From Acanthopleura granulata (Eukaryota; Mollusca; Polyplacophora; Chitonida; Chitonidae): DNA of 64,000 nucleotides. The translations under genes and the position numbers were made by a program. Under the pieces are notes generated by a model, which was not told the origin of the DNA, did not search any database, and worked only from the letters and a program-made list of their open reading frames with translations. Positions 12,296-25,368 of the stretch are shown here, piece after piece (the first letter of the stretch is position 1; every line of letters starts with the position of its first letter). The stretch is taken from assembly GCA_016165875.1 (NCBI GenBank), contig JABBOT010000039.1, positions 1 through 64,000 of the forward strand. Direction: 5' to 3'.

Positions 12296-14169
12296 GCTTG
12301 GAGTGCTTTTCTTTTGAGAACAAGCAAAACAGAAAAGATGACCTAGGGATTACAAATGGAGAATGTCCAAAACATATCCAGTATCCACTGTGATACGGAG
12401 CGGTCTGGGAGACATGAAGATGGTAAGGTCGACATATCAACGGGGTAATCTCACACGGATATATTTGATGTTAACGTTTTACTTCTTTATCTAATAAACA
12501 TCCAGTTTTATATTTACTTGATGGCAGGCACAGCTGGTCGGTAGTCTCACCGCTAATGCCATGGATATGCCCCTGCGTCAAAAGCAAGACGCCAGAAGGC
12601 CTCTTTTCATTACTTTGGTTTAACCACTCCTTGAAGAGCGGAAGACGTACATCATAATTGATATTTTAGGTTATTTTGGACATAGATCTTGGGATTGTCG
12701 ACTTGTTTCATGCATTTACAGTGTGTGAGTGGTATATCAATGTCGGAGTTTTCTCCTGGATTTAAACCTATATACCAAAGTGAATGCTTGACAAACTTGG
12801 AATTTTTAGTGCTCTATACACTGTAAAAACCAATCTGCTAAGTGTAACATAATATCATGCTTTCTGAATAATGGTAGAACAGAGTATGGGATTTTAGCAT
12901 AACATTATGTTATGTTGAACACAAAATTGTATTACACCAACAAGTCTGTCATATGTGTCATAATGTTGTAAGAATGACAAAATCAATTCTGCCATCGTTC
13001 AGTAAAAGTACCATTCTCTTAATTTAACACACATGAGCGTACCTCTTGCAGAGCGAATACTTTCCCCACCATCGAAATGACTGTTAGCACCTGTTAGTCT
13101 CTCTTATACCAGCCTGTCTGGTGTTACTGGTTTCCTACCATGAAACGGGCTGCTGATGTTTGAGCGCAGTATTTGACAGTGAAACGACGAACAGTCACTC
13201 AGTGAATTAGTTTAATAATCAATGGATGGAACTGGGACTTGGTTTACCAACCTAGGCCTCGAAACCTACATTCATATACCAGCCGTCATCCAAAATAGTC
13301 GCTCCACGCCCAACATGCAGTCTGCCAGTGGAAACTTTAAAAGTTCAATGTTTTACCAGACTTCTGGGGACGTCAACATCTATTGCTACAGCACACAGAG
13401 CAAATCGGAACCACTGACCGGTGAAATCCGACCTCCTGTTAATTTACCACAATGGACCAGTTCGGGTTAACAACCAAGAAGTATGACGTTGTTCTATTTT
13501 GGGTGGCATTAACGTCACTTCATTGTTGTGTTGCGCAATGACGCGGGTCTCAGTCGTAACGTCACGGTGGACAGAACCGTTACTTTGATAGCTGCCTCGA
13601 CAACGGTAGGAAAATTAATACTGGCTATTGTTGTCATCTTTTGCCATTCAACGTTATGCACTGCGCATGCCTTAGAACCTCTGCCAAAACGGTCTGTTAG
13701 GTTTTCATTCTACTTGTTTGTAAAATTCTTGAACATTGGCAGCTTGCATGCCCAATGGCACCATAGTTTGAGCAGAATAGGGTAAAAATAAAAACAGTAA
13801 TGTCTATTACAGTTTATTAGAAGTCACTGGTGTATAATGGAAGAGTTCAATACTATAATATGGCTACATGTGTTGAGGATTGCCCTGTCGGGCTGAATCT
13901 GGTACATCGCTTTTCTCACGGAACAGCAACAGGTGATATTCAGGTCTGCCCTTCTGAATCAGCCACAGAGGGTCTAATGCTTCCCCAATGTTCACAAACA
14001 TCAATCTCGCGAGCAATATACGGCGTCTTATCTTGGGCTCGACAACCAGAACGCGGTCACCTGGCAGGCATTTTCCACATGATCGGGCAAACGTAAGGAC
14101 AGATTCAGAGACAGGTTTGTGAGAACAGATAGCCCTGTTGACCCTCGCAGCTCTCATTCAGGTCCGAAA

Positions 14170-17100
14170 TTCCATCACCGATCAACTATCACACATGACG
14201 GGATAATTCAAAGACCAGCGTAGAACACCAATCGTATATGAAGCATTAATGACAGATTTTTTCCAGCTTTTGTCTTTGTAGCTTTTGGCTTTTTCTTAGT
14301 GTTGTGTGTACTATGATGGATTATTGGTGGAAATGAGGTAACGCCAACGCAGTACGATGTCGGGGGTAAATGTGAGGTTGTGTGAGTTTTGCACGGCTGC
14401 CTCTCTGCTTCAGTCACTGCGTTAGGTTACAGCAATATGTCTTCGTTGAGATATTCTTCAATATCCATTGTAGGATTGATCCACATTTAATCTTCTCTCT
14501 TCTTTAATCTGTGCAGCAAGACAGGCAATTCCCAACCACGCAATTTAAAAGCGAGGATTTAATTGTTCCTTTCATTGGTATTTAACACCGCAATCAGGGA
14601 TATTTCACTTATACGACGGAGATCAGTATTATACACAGTGGTAGCAACAGTTGTGCCATATAGGCCCCGAGATTAATGAAGGCGAGGAATAGCGGTGGTC
14701 AAGGAACCGGGAATTACTACAGCAATTATTTGCATATACAGCGAATCAGTGACGCGATTTTACTGAGGGACAAAATAAATACCATGCTTAACGGCGATAT
14801 TATATGTCAAGCTGCTCTACTGATATCTGTTTTTTAAAGGTTATGCTAGGAAAAATTTCTGAACTGTTTGCTTAAATTCCGTGGTTGAATGTCCATGTTA
14901 TATTTAAGGAATCTTTCAAAACTGCATCTTTTTCAGAGTAGGTAAATGTCAACAGGCAACTGTACGAATAGGTTTATACTTACTTATCTGTCGAAGAGGA
15001 AGAGATAAGCAAGAAAATAAACAAATGGTTCCATTAATGGTTGCCTTTAATAGTATGTTTAGCTAATATGTTGCTATCCGTCGATGAGAACAAAGGCAGT
15101 GTGTCCGCCTCCGTGATGATTTGTACAGCAAGGTAAATATGTGTACACCCACTGGACTGACAACTGCGCTTTGAGCAGCAGATTTGTTGTCATGGATAGC
15201 TGTACTGCGAGAGCATTTTTCCGGCAGACGATCTTGTAGTTACATCTATGCGGATGTACAAACCGTGCCATATGACGACAGGCGAGGATTAGGATATTAT
15301 TTACTTGTCGTCAGAGCACGGAACTAACATTCAAAATAAAGTAAAGCTGTTTTAACTTATTTTAGTCTCGGGAGAGGAGGGTGAGGGTGCATGCGTGGAA
15401 TTTTTCATCGTTGGGTTTTATATATGTATACAAAAGCGACAATCATTTCTTATGACATTGTTTTTAACGCAAGAGACAAAAATTGTTCCTTATGAAATTC
15501 ATTATCTATTTTAAGGCAAACATTCATAGAGAAACATAAAAATATACAAATGTACATATCACCTTTACTGTGTGTTGTAAGAGAGTGGGCCAAGACAATG
15601 CTGAAATGCTTGCTTTATATCTTAAAGACAAGTTGGGAATTCAATCTCGGCCTTGGACAAGGAATTTGTGGATTTCCCCGCTTTCATGCCCGATACAGTC
15701 TTGGTGACCACAATAGTCTGTTTGTAAAACCCAAGGTTCAATGATGACCACTTCTGTTCTAGAAAATATTGTGTAAATACCTGTATGTCAAATGTGGAAT
15801 AGATCGTAAAGAACTTGTCAAAGGTCTGTGGTTTATTCAGAATGCTCCAGGTATATATACCCCCCAACCGACCGGTATCGAACAAGGCAAATCATGAGTA
15901 TGACGTTAAATAACAATAAAATAGATAAACAAGTAAATAACAACAAGTATGGCAGTATTTGTGTTCATCACTGGTGTAAAATCACCCGTGCCTTTGAATG
16001 TTCCGCTTGAACTTAAAAATGTAGGAGTATGATGGGGGGGGGGCAGTACAGATTTGTGTTCAGTCTTTGTGTGTCTATTGCAACCAGCTGTAATTTGTGT
16101 CAACAGGATACATCATCTCAGGTGAGTGTGCAAGTTTGTGACACGACAACTATCATGTCTTCTGACGTGCCATATGCCCATGAGTCACATGGCTAGCTAT
16201 CATCTGAGTTCAGAAAGAGCAGATCTCCGCTTAAATCCTTGTTCGTTGACGCAGTTCTTTAATGGATGGAAATTGGCGTGAATATTGTTCCTTTATTGTA
16301 GTTCAGTGTAGACTGTAAATATGCAGCCCTGTGTTTACAATAACAAAGCCAGCGTTTGTTAATTCGCAGTCTTCTTCCAAATACGTCACTGGTCTTCCGT
16401 ACCCATGACTAGTTTATGTGCAGACATGCTTTACTGTCCCAGCAATGTTGTCCTTTTCTGACCATTTTCAGGAAATGTCTCATTAGCGTATCGGGGAAAT
16501 TAAACAGCTTTAGTTAACAAAACACGGAGTGAACTAAGCCTGGTATTGTAAAATTTTCTATTTGCTATCGGTGTAGGGGGAGGGGTAAAGAAGATAATTA
16601 GAAGCTTTGAATTCTGCACGTTAGCATAACGATTTTGTCTTCACCGTTTTCTGTTCATTTCTGTGTCGTCTGACACAAAATAACTAGTACAATCGTGACT
16701 GTACTTTTTTAAAACTATAATAGGTGCATTAAATTTCACTTGAGCACTGTTCAATGTTTAACGTGGTAAGGAGTTGCAAACCTAACAGGTGTATGCCATT
16801 TGAATGCACGAGAAACTTTGTAAACGATTATTTCGCAGTTTCCCGAGTACATCCTTCTGTGTTTATAAGACAAGTTTGAGGGCTCATTTCAATTTAATGT
16901 CTGTTTAGATGACAACTGGCATAGGATTTAAAATATTTGTTTTTTTCTTACTAATACTGAAAAATACAGACGTTACGTTTCGCGAAAACTGTTCCTTCAG
17001 TGCTAGTGAACAAATCTTTCCGAAATTCAATTTCTTTTCCCGTAATATATTTACGTTTTGCTAAAACAAAAATAGATCTTCACAGCGACAGTATATTCGA

Positions 17101-18690
17101 AATTCCTAACCTATAAAATATCTCGTGCTGGAATGTAAAAATGTGATTGACTTGGATGTTTCAACTCGATATTTTGAGAACTGGCATTGTGAGTGTGCCT
17201 GAAGGTAAAAGGCTACTTTGTCCATCAATACTAAAGAGATTACCGAAAAGCGTTCCTAGTTTTCTCACTCATGAGGTAATTTGGTGCTGTAAGTTGCAGG
17301 AAAAATAACAATTGTTCGACCAAGGAAAAACCCGTCAGTCCGTCAGTAAAGTCGGTCAAGGTTTTCAGTCCAAGAGCATGGTGTGCTTTGGTCAAACGTA
17401 TAGACCCGTGACTGGGCTACATTTTCCCGCGCAATGGACAGTCGTTCCCAAGCTGACTCGATCATTATCCTCTTGCACTGCACGAGCAATAATCTATCAC
17501 AATGCCCACACAAACAACGTAAAGCCGAACTACCTTTGGCGGGAAAGGTTCCCCATTATTCATACATTAGCTGTTCTGTTGAGGTCTGATCTTTATGCTT
17601 AGTTTCCCTGATGTCATGTATGGTGAAACAATGTAACATTCCGACATGACTCGAAGTTCCGAAACTTGGTGTTACGAATAACAAGAAATGTCGGTGTCGC
17701 CTTCAGCGTCACGTAAATGGGGGGCAGAAAGATTTGTTTAAGCGACTTTTAACCCGAATGTATTAAAACCTCAATCAAGGTAGAGTGCTACAAAGTGCTC
17801 TGATTTTGTCGTTAAAAGATTATTCCAGAAAGTTTAATTTTATTTTAAATGCTGTCAATGCTGATGTGATATATTATGCTCATTCACCTCGAGTTTGTAC
17901 ACAGTGAAACCAGGTCTTTTCTCAGTGTCATTTGGGCTACCGGAAATTGAACATCAACTGACCACGCGACAGTGAAAACCGTTGAGAGCCACAGAGAAAC
18001 CAACCCGACTTCATTTAGTGGCTGACTATCGTCTAGCGATAACGCGGTACGTGCCCGACGGGAACTTGAAAATCTTCCACTGATTCTATTTCATTGTCTA
18101 GTGCTTATTACTGTTCAGAAAGAATGTTTTACGTTCTACAAGAACCTAGTTTGCCCTTAGAAAACCACCGGCCTCAGGTAAGTCGTTGATGAACTGTCCC
18201 ATGTGCCACGCAGATGTTTTCAAACATAATACAAAAGTAAACGAACTTTACGCAAGACAACATAAAAAGCCCGTCTGTCGAAATATCCAAGTAAGCTGAT
18301 GTGTAATTGTAGATGTTATAGCGTAAATACACACGGTTAAGTTTCAGGGAAAACATTCTGGATATTATCCTAACCCAATTGCATTTATCCTGTGTTTAAT
18401 GTAGGTTATAGTTCAATGTTTTACGAAGGCTTATTTCATGACACGATGCACCCATAACTACACGTGGTTAATGTAGTCCGCGGGACGAAGCCCGTTGAGA
18501 ACTTCACCTGACCTGTGCATGGGTACCGCCAACCTGGGTTATGTAAGAAAGCTGGTGGACTCCTGAGAAATAAATGACATTCGCTGGAAGCCATTAACAA
18601 TAACACGCATAAACAAAACTTGAAGTCTTTATTTAAGGTTGCTCGTTGATGAATGGAAACTGTACAATTTTCCCCACGAGTCAAGATGGG
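14170..18690. other. Region D: single-copy, no gene recognised
   Basis: I found no second copy of this 4.5 kb in the window. It holds a degraded SINE fragment near 14,570 and a G10 run at 16,034-16,043. Scattered short open frames include 15,074-15,271 minus and 17,312-17,602 plus, without a recognised domain. It may be unique DNA of the repeat unit that was lost from the copy at 38.5-40.4 kb. Confidence 0.4.
14570..14665 (-). mobile_element. Degraded SINE tail fragment
   Basis: The sequence TTGGTATTTAACACCGCAAT then AGGGATATTTCACTTATACG and ACGGAGATCAGTATTATACA matches the reversed tail and the beginning of the common SINE body. The remainder of the element cannot be recognised. Confidence 0.55.
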
Positions 18691-19841
18691 TTTCACGTGG
18701 TAGTAAGGCTCGAGATGACAAATCTGTCTTACTTCAATGTAAGACGATTTCTTTTCTTTCTTTCTAAATTATTCTTTTAGGGAACCTACTTTTCCTTTTC
18801 GTTATATCTTACAAGTAAAGTTGAAATATCCCACCACCGAGAGTGTGATCAAAGTACCATCAATTGTGGGTGGAGGCAGGTGGAAAATGGATGTTATTAA
18901 GTTTTCTTTGTCCCCAGTGTTATAGCTCGACTTGGACTAAAAATGAAAACTGTCAACATCTCGTCAAAACTGTCTGACCTGACAATCGTCAATGTCCCAG
19001 TTGGACAGAACCCAACCTTGGTGTCTTTAGCGAAACAAGTTATTTAAAATGTAAGAAAAAAATCACTTCTTTTGTCAGTTTAAAAAATACGTTTTTCATC
19101 TCGTTGTTTCTCGTCGTAACTATGCCAATATGTTACTTGTCATTATGTGAATTGAGTGTTAAATGTTAAATTATCCTCATCTTGTACAACTTGCAGCTAT
19201 GTTTCTAGAAATAAGTCTGCCTTTGTTAACATTTCCCGTTAATGTGTATTAACTGTGCAATTAGTTACGGGAGCACTTCATCGATGTGTCTCCCTTTAAT
19301 TATTTTCCAACCGGAGGCGAAGTGGAAACAATACACACTATTTTGGGGTAACCGTTCACATTAGGTCAAAGGCATTAGCGAATGTTCATGTCCTGTGAAA
19401 CGCTGGATTTGGCTAAACTCTATTGTGTCTTTTATCTCCAAATCAACAATTTTACAAACCAGGACACAGCTATATCCCGGACCAACTTCACAATGCATCT
19501 GTAAGCAATACGACAAGTACATGTAGCACTACACAGAAGGACCAGGGCTCAATCCCAATTATGTCGACGGCACTCAAAGTCAGGATATACTTTTCGAACA
19601 CATAAAGATGTAGAGCTATATCGTACCTAATTGTTCGGGGACATTACAAGCTGTATGATTTGACGTGGCAGTGATTTGCGCCTGTATAATGACTAGCAAT
19701 CATAAGGGTTGTATGAATGACGATGTTGATGTACCTGGACCCCAATATACATACACAAATTGGTTTACGTGGCGACTCCGTTCCGTAGAATGATTTGCAC
19801 CAAGGCTGTAAGATGTGTGTTAGGAATTCAGTCTGTTTTAA

Positions 19842-20309
19842 TCAATAATGTCCAATCCATAGAGAACTATTGCCACAATGTCGTGGCTCAAAATGTGTGG
19901 ATACTACATAAATATTCTCGATAGCTTTAAAAACTGAACTTGCATACCTCGGTGGACAAAGCATGGCTGTCAGATTTGGGTTAATGGTTCCAGCGTCTAC
20001 AAGGTCAGAAAACAATATTTGCAAAGTGTACCAGGGACACACGAGTAAAACATGCTGGAGGGTCTCCTCGGCATAGCAAACATTACACAGGTCTGAATCG
20101 CTTATCTTGAATCTTTTTAAGTAGCTATTAACTGGGAGATGCCTTGCCCGAAGCTGGAAATACAAGATTTCTGCTTTTCTGCAAGAAAATGGAAAACAGG
20201 GACTGTTATAAAAAGTTGATAATAGGATTGAAGGATTGATAAAAACGATCCTAATTTGAACCGTCCTACTCGGTTTGAGAGAGTTAAAATGGTGATGATT
20301 TCGCTTCAT
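19842..20309 (-). pseudogene. Non-LTR retrotransposon ORF2 C-terminal fragment
   Basis: The minus-strand frame of 155 codons contains LRARHLPVNSYLKRF, DSDLCNVC, and EETLQHVLLVCPWY. This is the basic stretch plus C-x2-C...H...C zinc-knuckle-like tail found after the RNase H or endonuclease/reverse-transcriptase part of many LINE-type ORF2 proteins. The reverse transcriptase domain itself is absent, and nothing upstream in the same frame continues it. It is a dead, 5'-truncated element inserted in X2; I see no counterpart in X3. Clade assignment is not possible by eye. Confidence 0.7.
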
Positions 20310-20529
20310 TTACTACCTCGGATATGGACAGTTTAATACTAGAAGTCCAGAACACAGAAGTACCGATTATAGGTATCTGAATTAACGAAGAATCTGCTGT
20401 GTGTGATAATGCCATGTCCATTACGGGGATTACCAACCAATATCCTGGTAGATTTAAGGTTGAAAAAAAAATGCGAACTCAAGACGGAAAGGTAGGGGTG
20501 GGGTTGGGTTGATTGATCGGTGATACGTG

Positions 20530-20655
20530 CGAAGCCCTGCCAGCAACCTGCGGATGACCGGTTTCCTCTCACCGTAATGCTATCCGCAGTCGTGCAAATG
20601 GAATATTCTTGAGTACAGAATAAAACACCCATCAAAGAAATAAAAATCAAACGGA
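20530..20655 (+). mobile_element. SINE fragment, forward orientation
   Basis: The motifs CCAGCAACCTGCGGATG, CCGGTTTCCTCTCACCGTAA, ATGGAATATTCTTGAGTACA and GAATAAAACACCCATCAAAG are body and tail pieces of the common SINE. The stretch between the GCGGATG and CCGGTTTCC motifs is deleted. The head is absent. Confidence 0.7.
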
Positions 20656-21744
20656 CGGATGAGGCGAATTCTGCTTGTCGCATTGATTACCGCACGTAAG
20701 ATTGTTTACAATGAAGATACTGGAAACGCCTGCGCAGCCAATCAGTGTTCATTTACTGCATAGTACACTTATGTTGTTGTTGTACTCGGAGCTTTCTGAT
20801 CTGTCACAAGCTTAGGCGCTGCTCACCAGTTCAGACATCACAATGCTATGTTCTGGGGGACTGTACAAAGTTAATTACTCTCGAAGTTACAAGTGTCATT
20901 TGAACAACCTGCTAATTGGACTGTGTAATTTTAACATGCAACAAGAACTAGAAACATGAAAACGCAGGAGAATTCTGATGACATATCATACTTTGCATAC
21001 AGGTACCCTAAGTTGTTTCTGTACTAATCCTGTTCCCTGTGGGCGAATTAACACAGCAATGTACGATATGTTTTTCTTTTCTCAACAGTAGATAACAATT
21101 CATTCTCGGATCTACACATTCAAGTATAACAACTTGAAATGCAACAGATACCCCATTAGGTTATAGGTCATGACGTATGCGAATTTTGATTGGTTTAAGC
21201 CACCATTCTAAGTCTCAGGTGAAATGGTGAACAGATCCGGTTTTACACAGAGCGGATCAGGCTTGTGTACTTTGTCACTATGATCGATATGATGTAGTAC
21301 ACAAACGTCGTTGAGTAACAACACAGAACGACTTATCTTGCCACAGTTCGGGACCATCCACTTCATTTTGGCCTATTCTCTGTAAAAGAAGCTGATACGT
21401 TCTTGAAGCATATATAAAATCAGCCAAGTGAGTGATGGATTTAAACATAGTTAGCATTATTGCAATGTTACAGTCGTTAGGTTCCAAGCCCATGTCAAAA
21501 ACAAATCATTTTTCACCCGATCTCGGGTACATCTGGAAATTAATTCACCAAGAACCAGCACTAAAAAATGACAGTTTAAGTGAATTTCCTCTTCAAAAAA
21601 GGGTATAAATCACTGAGCCTTCGCCTAAATTTTTTCGCGCCCTTATGAAGATTCGGCTAGAGGAAAACTTCATCTCTCCATGAACCACGGGCTGCTGAGT
21701 GTTGTCAACCTTCGATGCTGGTACCCATTATAGCACATCGGTGA

Positions 21745-21860
21745 CGGATTTTTGTTAGGAAGTTTCCAAGGTACCTGGTTTAGGGTGGTGGTTTCTCTCT
21801 GTCTTGACCAGGTTTCCTTCTCCTATCAGCCTTCGTACAGGGAAAATGTTCTGCATGCTG
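21745..21860 (+). mobile_element. Possible SINE-related body, shared with X3
   Basis: The GGTACCTGG, GGTGGTTTCTC and GGTTTCCTTCTCC patches are followed by TTCGTACAGGGAAAATGTTC. They resemble a diverged SINE body and tail, and align with 43,270-43,360 in X3. The resemblance is loose and the element would be old. Confidence 0.35.
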
Positions 21861-24740
21861 ACCAAGAGAGTACACCGCTAGGATCGACCATACTAAGGTG
21901 GTTTGTGTCTGTCTTCAGTCTTCTAATCTAACCACCTAACCTTTCTGACGTCATTGTTGCATGTTGACCAATCGTAAAAGTGCAGCTGGGCTAATTAAAA
22001 AGCCACTCAACGGGGAGCTCTAGATGTCTACATATACGAACAGTAGATCTACGTCCATGCAGATTGTGACGCTATCATTTGATTTCAATACGTCACAGTG
22101 TGGTTTTGGCCTTTTTCTTGGAAAAGATAGCTTATATTTACTCTACTGAGTAGGTGACAAAACTGTCAACTTATTATCGTTGGTTCGCATTTGCACACGA
22201 AGTAATCCTGGCGTAGTTAGCTAAGCGTATTTTTTCAACTTTGGCAATAGTGAAATACATTCCTTTGTTGATGAAGAAAAGGTACCGTTTTCCTACCCGA
22301 GTTAGTAAACGTAACTGCTATTTTTCATAAAATGAATTGCGTGTGAAACAACAGAAAAAAGGGCCAATCGTCTCAGAGCCCACAGGTATTTTTGTTCAAA
22401 CAAATATGTCTTCCTTTATTGCCATTTTCAGTTAATGTGGTTGTATTAACAGTGTAATTAGTTACGAAAACTATCCATCGATGTATCTCTCTTTAATTAT
22501 TATCCAACCGCAGGCGAATCGGAACCAGAAATTCCATTTTGGGATGACGGGCTTCACTGCCTTTGGCAAATTGGCTAATTTTCATCTCTTCTGGAACACG
22601 TAATCTTGTTAAAACTTACTTGGTCATTTATAATCAATTAAACAGTTTTGCAAACAAAGACAGAGCTATATCACGAACCAGCTTTACAGTGCGTCTATAA
22701 TCAATATGTCATTAAGTACATGCAGTATAAAACGAGTCCATGTACATTTTGTATGTTCATGCTAAAATAATTTTGTGAAACAGTTTCGGAGCTAGTATTT
22801 CGAGGACCTTACTTAGCTGTACGGCTACAACAAGAACAACATGTGATTGTGTTAATAGTGGCTAAACTTAAGCTTATTTACAATGGAGAACCGGGAATGG
22901 TCTGACCGCATGTCATGATGCGGAGAGCCAATCCGAGTTTATTTACCTTAAGATGTGACCCTACATTGTGTTGTTGTTGTACCTGGAGCACTCTGGTCTC
23001 TTACAAGGCTGTGCTTTGTTTTGGGGACAATACATTACTCTGGCAGGTATAAGTGTCATTCGGAGCATGTTAATCACTTTTCTGTGCACTAGACCAAAAC
23101 CCATAGGGAGTACTCACGTATATGATACTTGCCACTTTTTCTGACTTATTCTTTTCTGACTTTCTAACAAAAACTAGTTAGGTTTTAATATCATCTTACG
23201 TATTCAGTTTGCAATAGGCCTCTGGGATGGCAGACTTCAATCCATCCATTAAAAACAACTGTACGTAATGGCCAGACCAACACCATCTATCAAGGCGAAA
23301 TTTTAGACGCCTGCCTCCGACGATACAGACCACTGTGGCGATTTCATTATACAAAGAACAATAAAACTCCACGTATTTTTTTTATTACTTTTCATCACAA
23401 CAACAACCAAGCTTTTCCAGCCATGATCCGTTTAAAATCTTACGAGAATGAGCGTGATTTACGAGGGTTGCAATTCGAATTATTTATGTTATTCTTTTTG
23501 AGAAATTAGAATGAATGGTTCTCTTGTGGTCGTGGGAAGTGTGAACAACTAGACTCGTGTTGTGCCTTCACTCGTGATGTAAGATTAAAGGGCAACACAT
23601 TACGTAAACGTAAACAGCGTTTATGACACGTTTGTCGATGGCAATGGCGGGCCATGTTGTGTTCAAAGGAAATATACTAGGTTTTGAGCAATGCATGATA
23701 AAATACTTGAGCGACTAATGCATTTAAACATATATGTCTTTATTGCAATCTTACACTTGTTAAGTTCTTAGTCCAGGTTAAAAACACATTATTTTTCAAC
23801 ACGATATCCGATACGTCAGGTAAGTAATTCGCCAAATCGAATAAGTATCTTTACGCATTTAAGCCTTTGTTTACGACCTCCATTCTAAGTTCTGTGACGT
23901 CCTAATTGGACGCTGACCAATCGCATAGGTTCAGCTAAAGTAATGTGAAAACCATTCAGCCTGGAGTGTCAAATGTCTGTAGATAAGAAAGTTAACAAGA
24001 ACCCAGTTTATCATTTTATATCTGCATCAACACTCACGAGTTGTGCCTGTGCACGGACTTAAATGTAAAACGATTGTTTTTTTTTCTGCCACACAGTTTG
24101 ACAGGTGTCAGATTCTCGTTTCCTCAAAAATTCTTTCCAATGAAAAGTGTTGCTTTTTATCGACCGCTGATAAAAAAAATAACTGTAATTTTCTCAGTGA
24201 AACTTTACTCAAAATTCTAGGTGGTGTTTGATCTCGTTTGATATGTGTGCGGTTAAAAAAAAATCATCGGAAAAGGAAAGCGCGCAAACGACAAATCTCA
24301 GCTAAAATCAATGACGCTAAGTCTGCTGTTTTCACAGGGTAATCGGACACTCGGAGCACTGTAGCGAAAAATGTCCAAAATGTTGACAAGAAAAAGCGGA
24401 CAGTTGTACAGGGAGTTGTCTGGATTTGTAAGGCTTTCATGTGATGAAGAGAAAATAGGCTTCAACATGTCACTAAAAGTAATTGTAGATATTGAAATGA
24501 AACACCAACGGGTACAAGAAAGGTTTTTAATACTGGTAAACAAAAATTTCTAAAGAGAAAAAACTGAACAATGCATACTCAACACAGTTTTAAGCCTTGT
24601 CAGTCAATCTAAGCCAAATGACAATCTGAATCAAGGAAAGGTAATTCACATTTCTACGTTTTGTTTTAGCGCGAAAGGGGTAAGAATTTTAATGGCTGAC
24701 ACATGTCGCTATCCTTAGAGTGAGTTTTATTTAACAAACC

Positions 24741-24830
24741 ATGACCGAGTGGCTAGCGTGCAAGCGCAGTACGATGACTCAGGAGCGTGAGTTAAAGTCC
24801 AGGTCATGCTGACTTCTTTTCCATCTGACA
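24741..24830 (+). mobile_element. tRNA-like head of SINE
   Basis: The sequence ACCGAGTGGCTAGCGTGCAA resembles a tRNA gene start with an A box. GAGTTAAAGTCCAGGTCATG follows at B-box spacing (compare GGTTCAAGTCC). GCTGACTTCTTTTCCATC continues like the start of the SINE body, which then stops. This shows the family is tRNA-derived. It is not a functional tRNA gene, since no clean cloverleaf is apparent. Confidence 0.6.
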
Positions 24831-25203
24831 CTTATTTCTTAGCATTTCGCTTTGTATGACGTGAATACAACATTAAGGGCTTGTTCAAAAAGAACCAACA
24901 CATTTGGGACCAGAATCACTTTACAGGGAAATGGTTGTTCATTTAATGTGGTTGGAACATTGGCTCTAAAGAGAGTGTCTGTTTTGTTGATTAGGAAAGC
25001 GTCTGGGTGCAGGTATACTAGTTAACAGGGTTACATTGCATACAAGTCTGCCCGATGGACGACCGTACATTCAACACAGTCTAAGGGTTTGTAGGACCGC
25101 ATGTCTTACAGGTATAAAACACTACAAAATAGCCTTAGTATTTATGTAGTAATTTCACAAAGAAAACCCTCCTTAAACTGTATTCCCAAATTTTCGTTGG
25201 CCC

Positions 25204-25368
25204 AAATGACACATTCTGTCAAATTACTAGATGCTGGCGTATAACATATTCAAATATCATCAGTGGTTGACCACGACTTTCTCAAAATGACACATTCTGT
25301 CAAATTACTAGATGCTGGCGTATAACATATTCAAATATCATCAGTGGTTGACCACGACTTTCTCAAAA
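25204..25368. repeat. Perfect 81-bp tandem duplication
   Basis: A unit beginning near AAATGACACATTCTGTC and ending in CACGACTTTCTC occurs twice head to tail. Equivalent bases lie 81 positions apart (for example 25,207 and 25,288), and I see no mismatch between the two copies. This indicates a very recent event or an assembly artefact. Confidence 0.9.

Larger units (their letters stand above)
11610..14170. repeat. Segmental block C, copy 1
   Basis: Matches C3 (62,040 to the right edge). Anchors are: AGTCTCTTTAACTCTGGACC at 11,619 versus 62,065; GGGAAACAGTTTCCC at 11,829 versus GGGAAACAGTTCATC at 62,279; TTTTAGGTTATTTTGGACAT at 12,663 versus 62,802; and TGTCGGGCTGAATCTG at 13,888 versus 63,016. 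C1 holds about 1.1 kb (12,730-13,860) that is short or missing in C3. C1 lacks the large minisatellite that fills C3. No gene recognised. Confidence 0.65.
19200..23960. repeat. Internal direct duplication inside X2
   Basis: The first half (from about 19,200) and second half (from about 22,400) share an ordered set of motifs. These are: GTTAATGTG, ACTGTGCAATTAGTTACG versus ACAGTGTAATTAGTTACG, CATCGATGT-TCTC, TTTAATTATT-TCCAACCG, and later TGTTGTTGTTGTAC at 20,770 and 22,970. X3 appears to have a simpler structure, so the doubling may be specific to this copy. Confidence 0.6.
18690..24560. repeat. Segmental block X, copy 2
   Basis: Matches X3 (40,370-44,380). Anchors are: CACGTGGTAGTAAGGCTCG at 18,695 versus CACGTGGTAGGAAGGCTCG at 40,381; GTGGAAAATGGATGTTATTA at 18,880 versus 40,576; the AAAAGGGTATAAATCA patch at 21,598 versus 43,157; and ATCATCGGAAAAGGAA at 24,263 versus 44,086. 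It contains an internal duplication (19,200-21,960 versus 22,400-23,960), a LINE remnant and a SINE. No intact gene. Confidence 0.7.

Noticed and set aside
12815..13175. Possible MITE beginning ACACTGTAAAAACC
   Set aside because: No matching inverted terminal repeat or target-site duplication was found; an inner near-palindrome (ATAACATTATGTTAT) is too short to decide.
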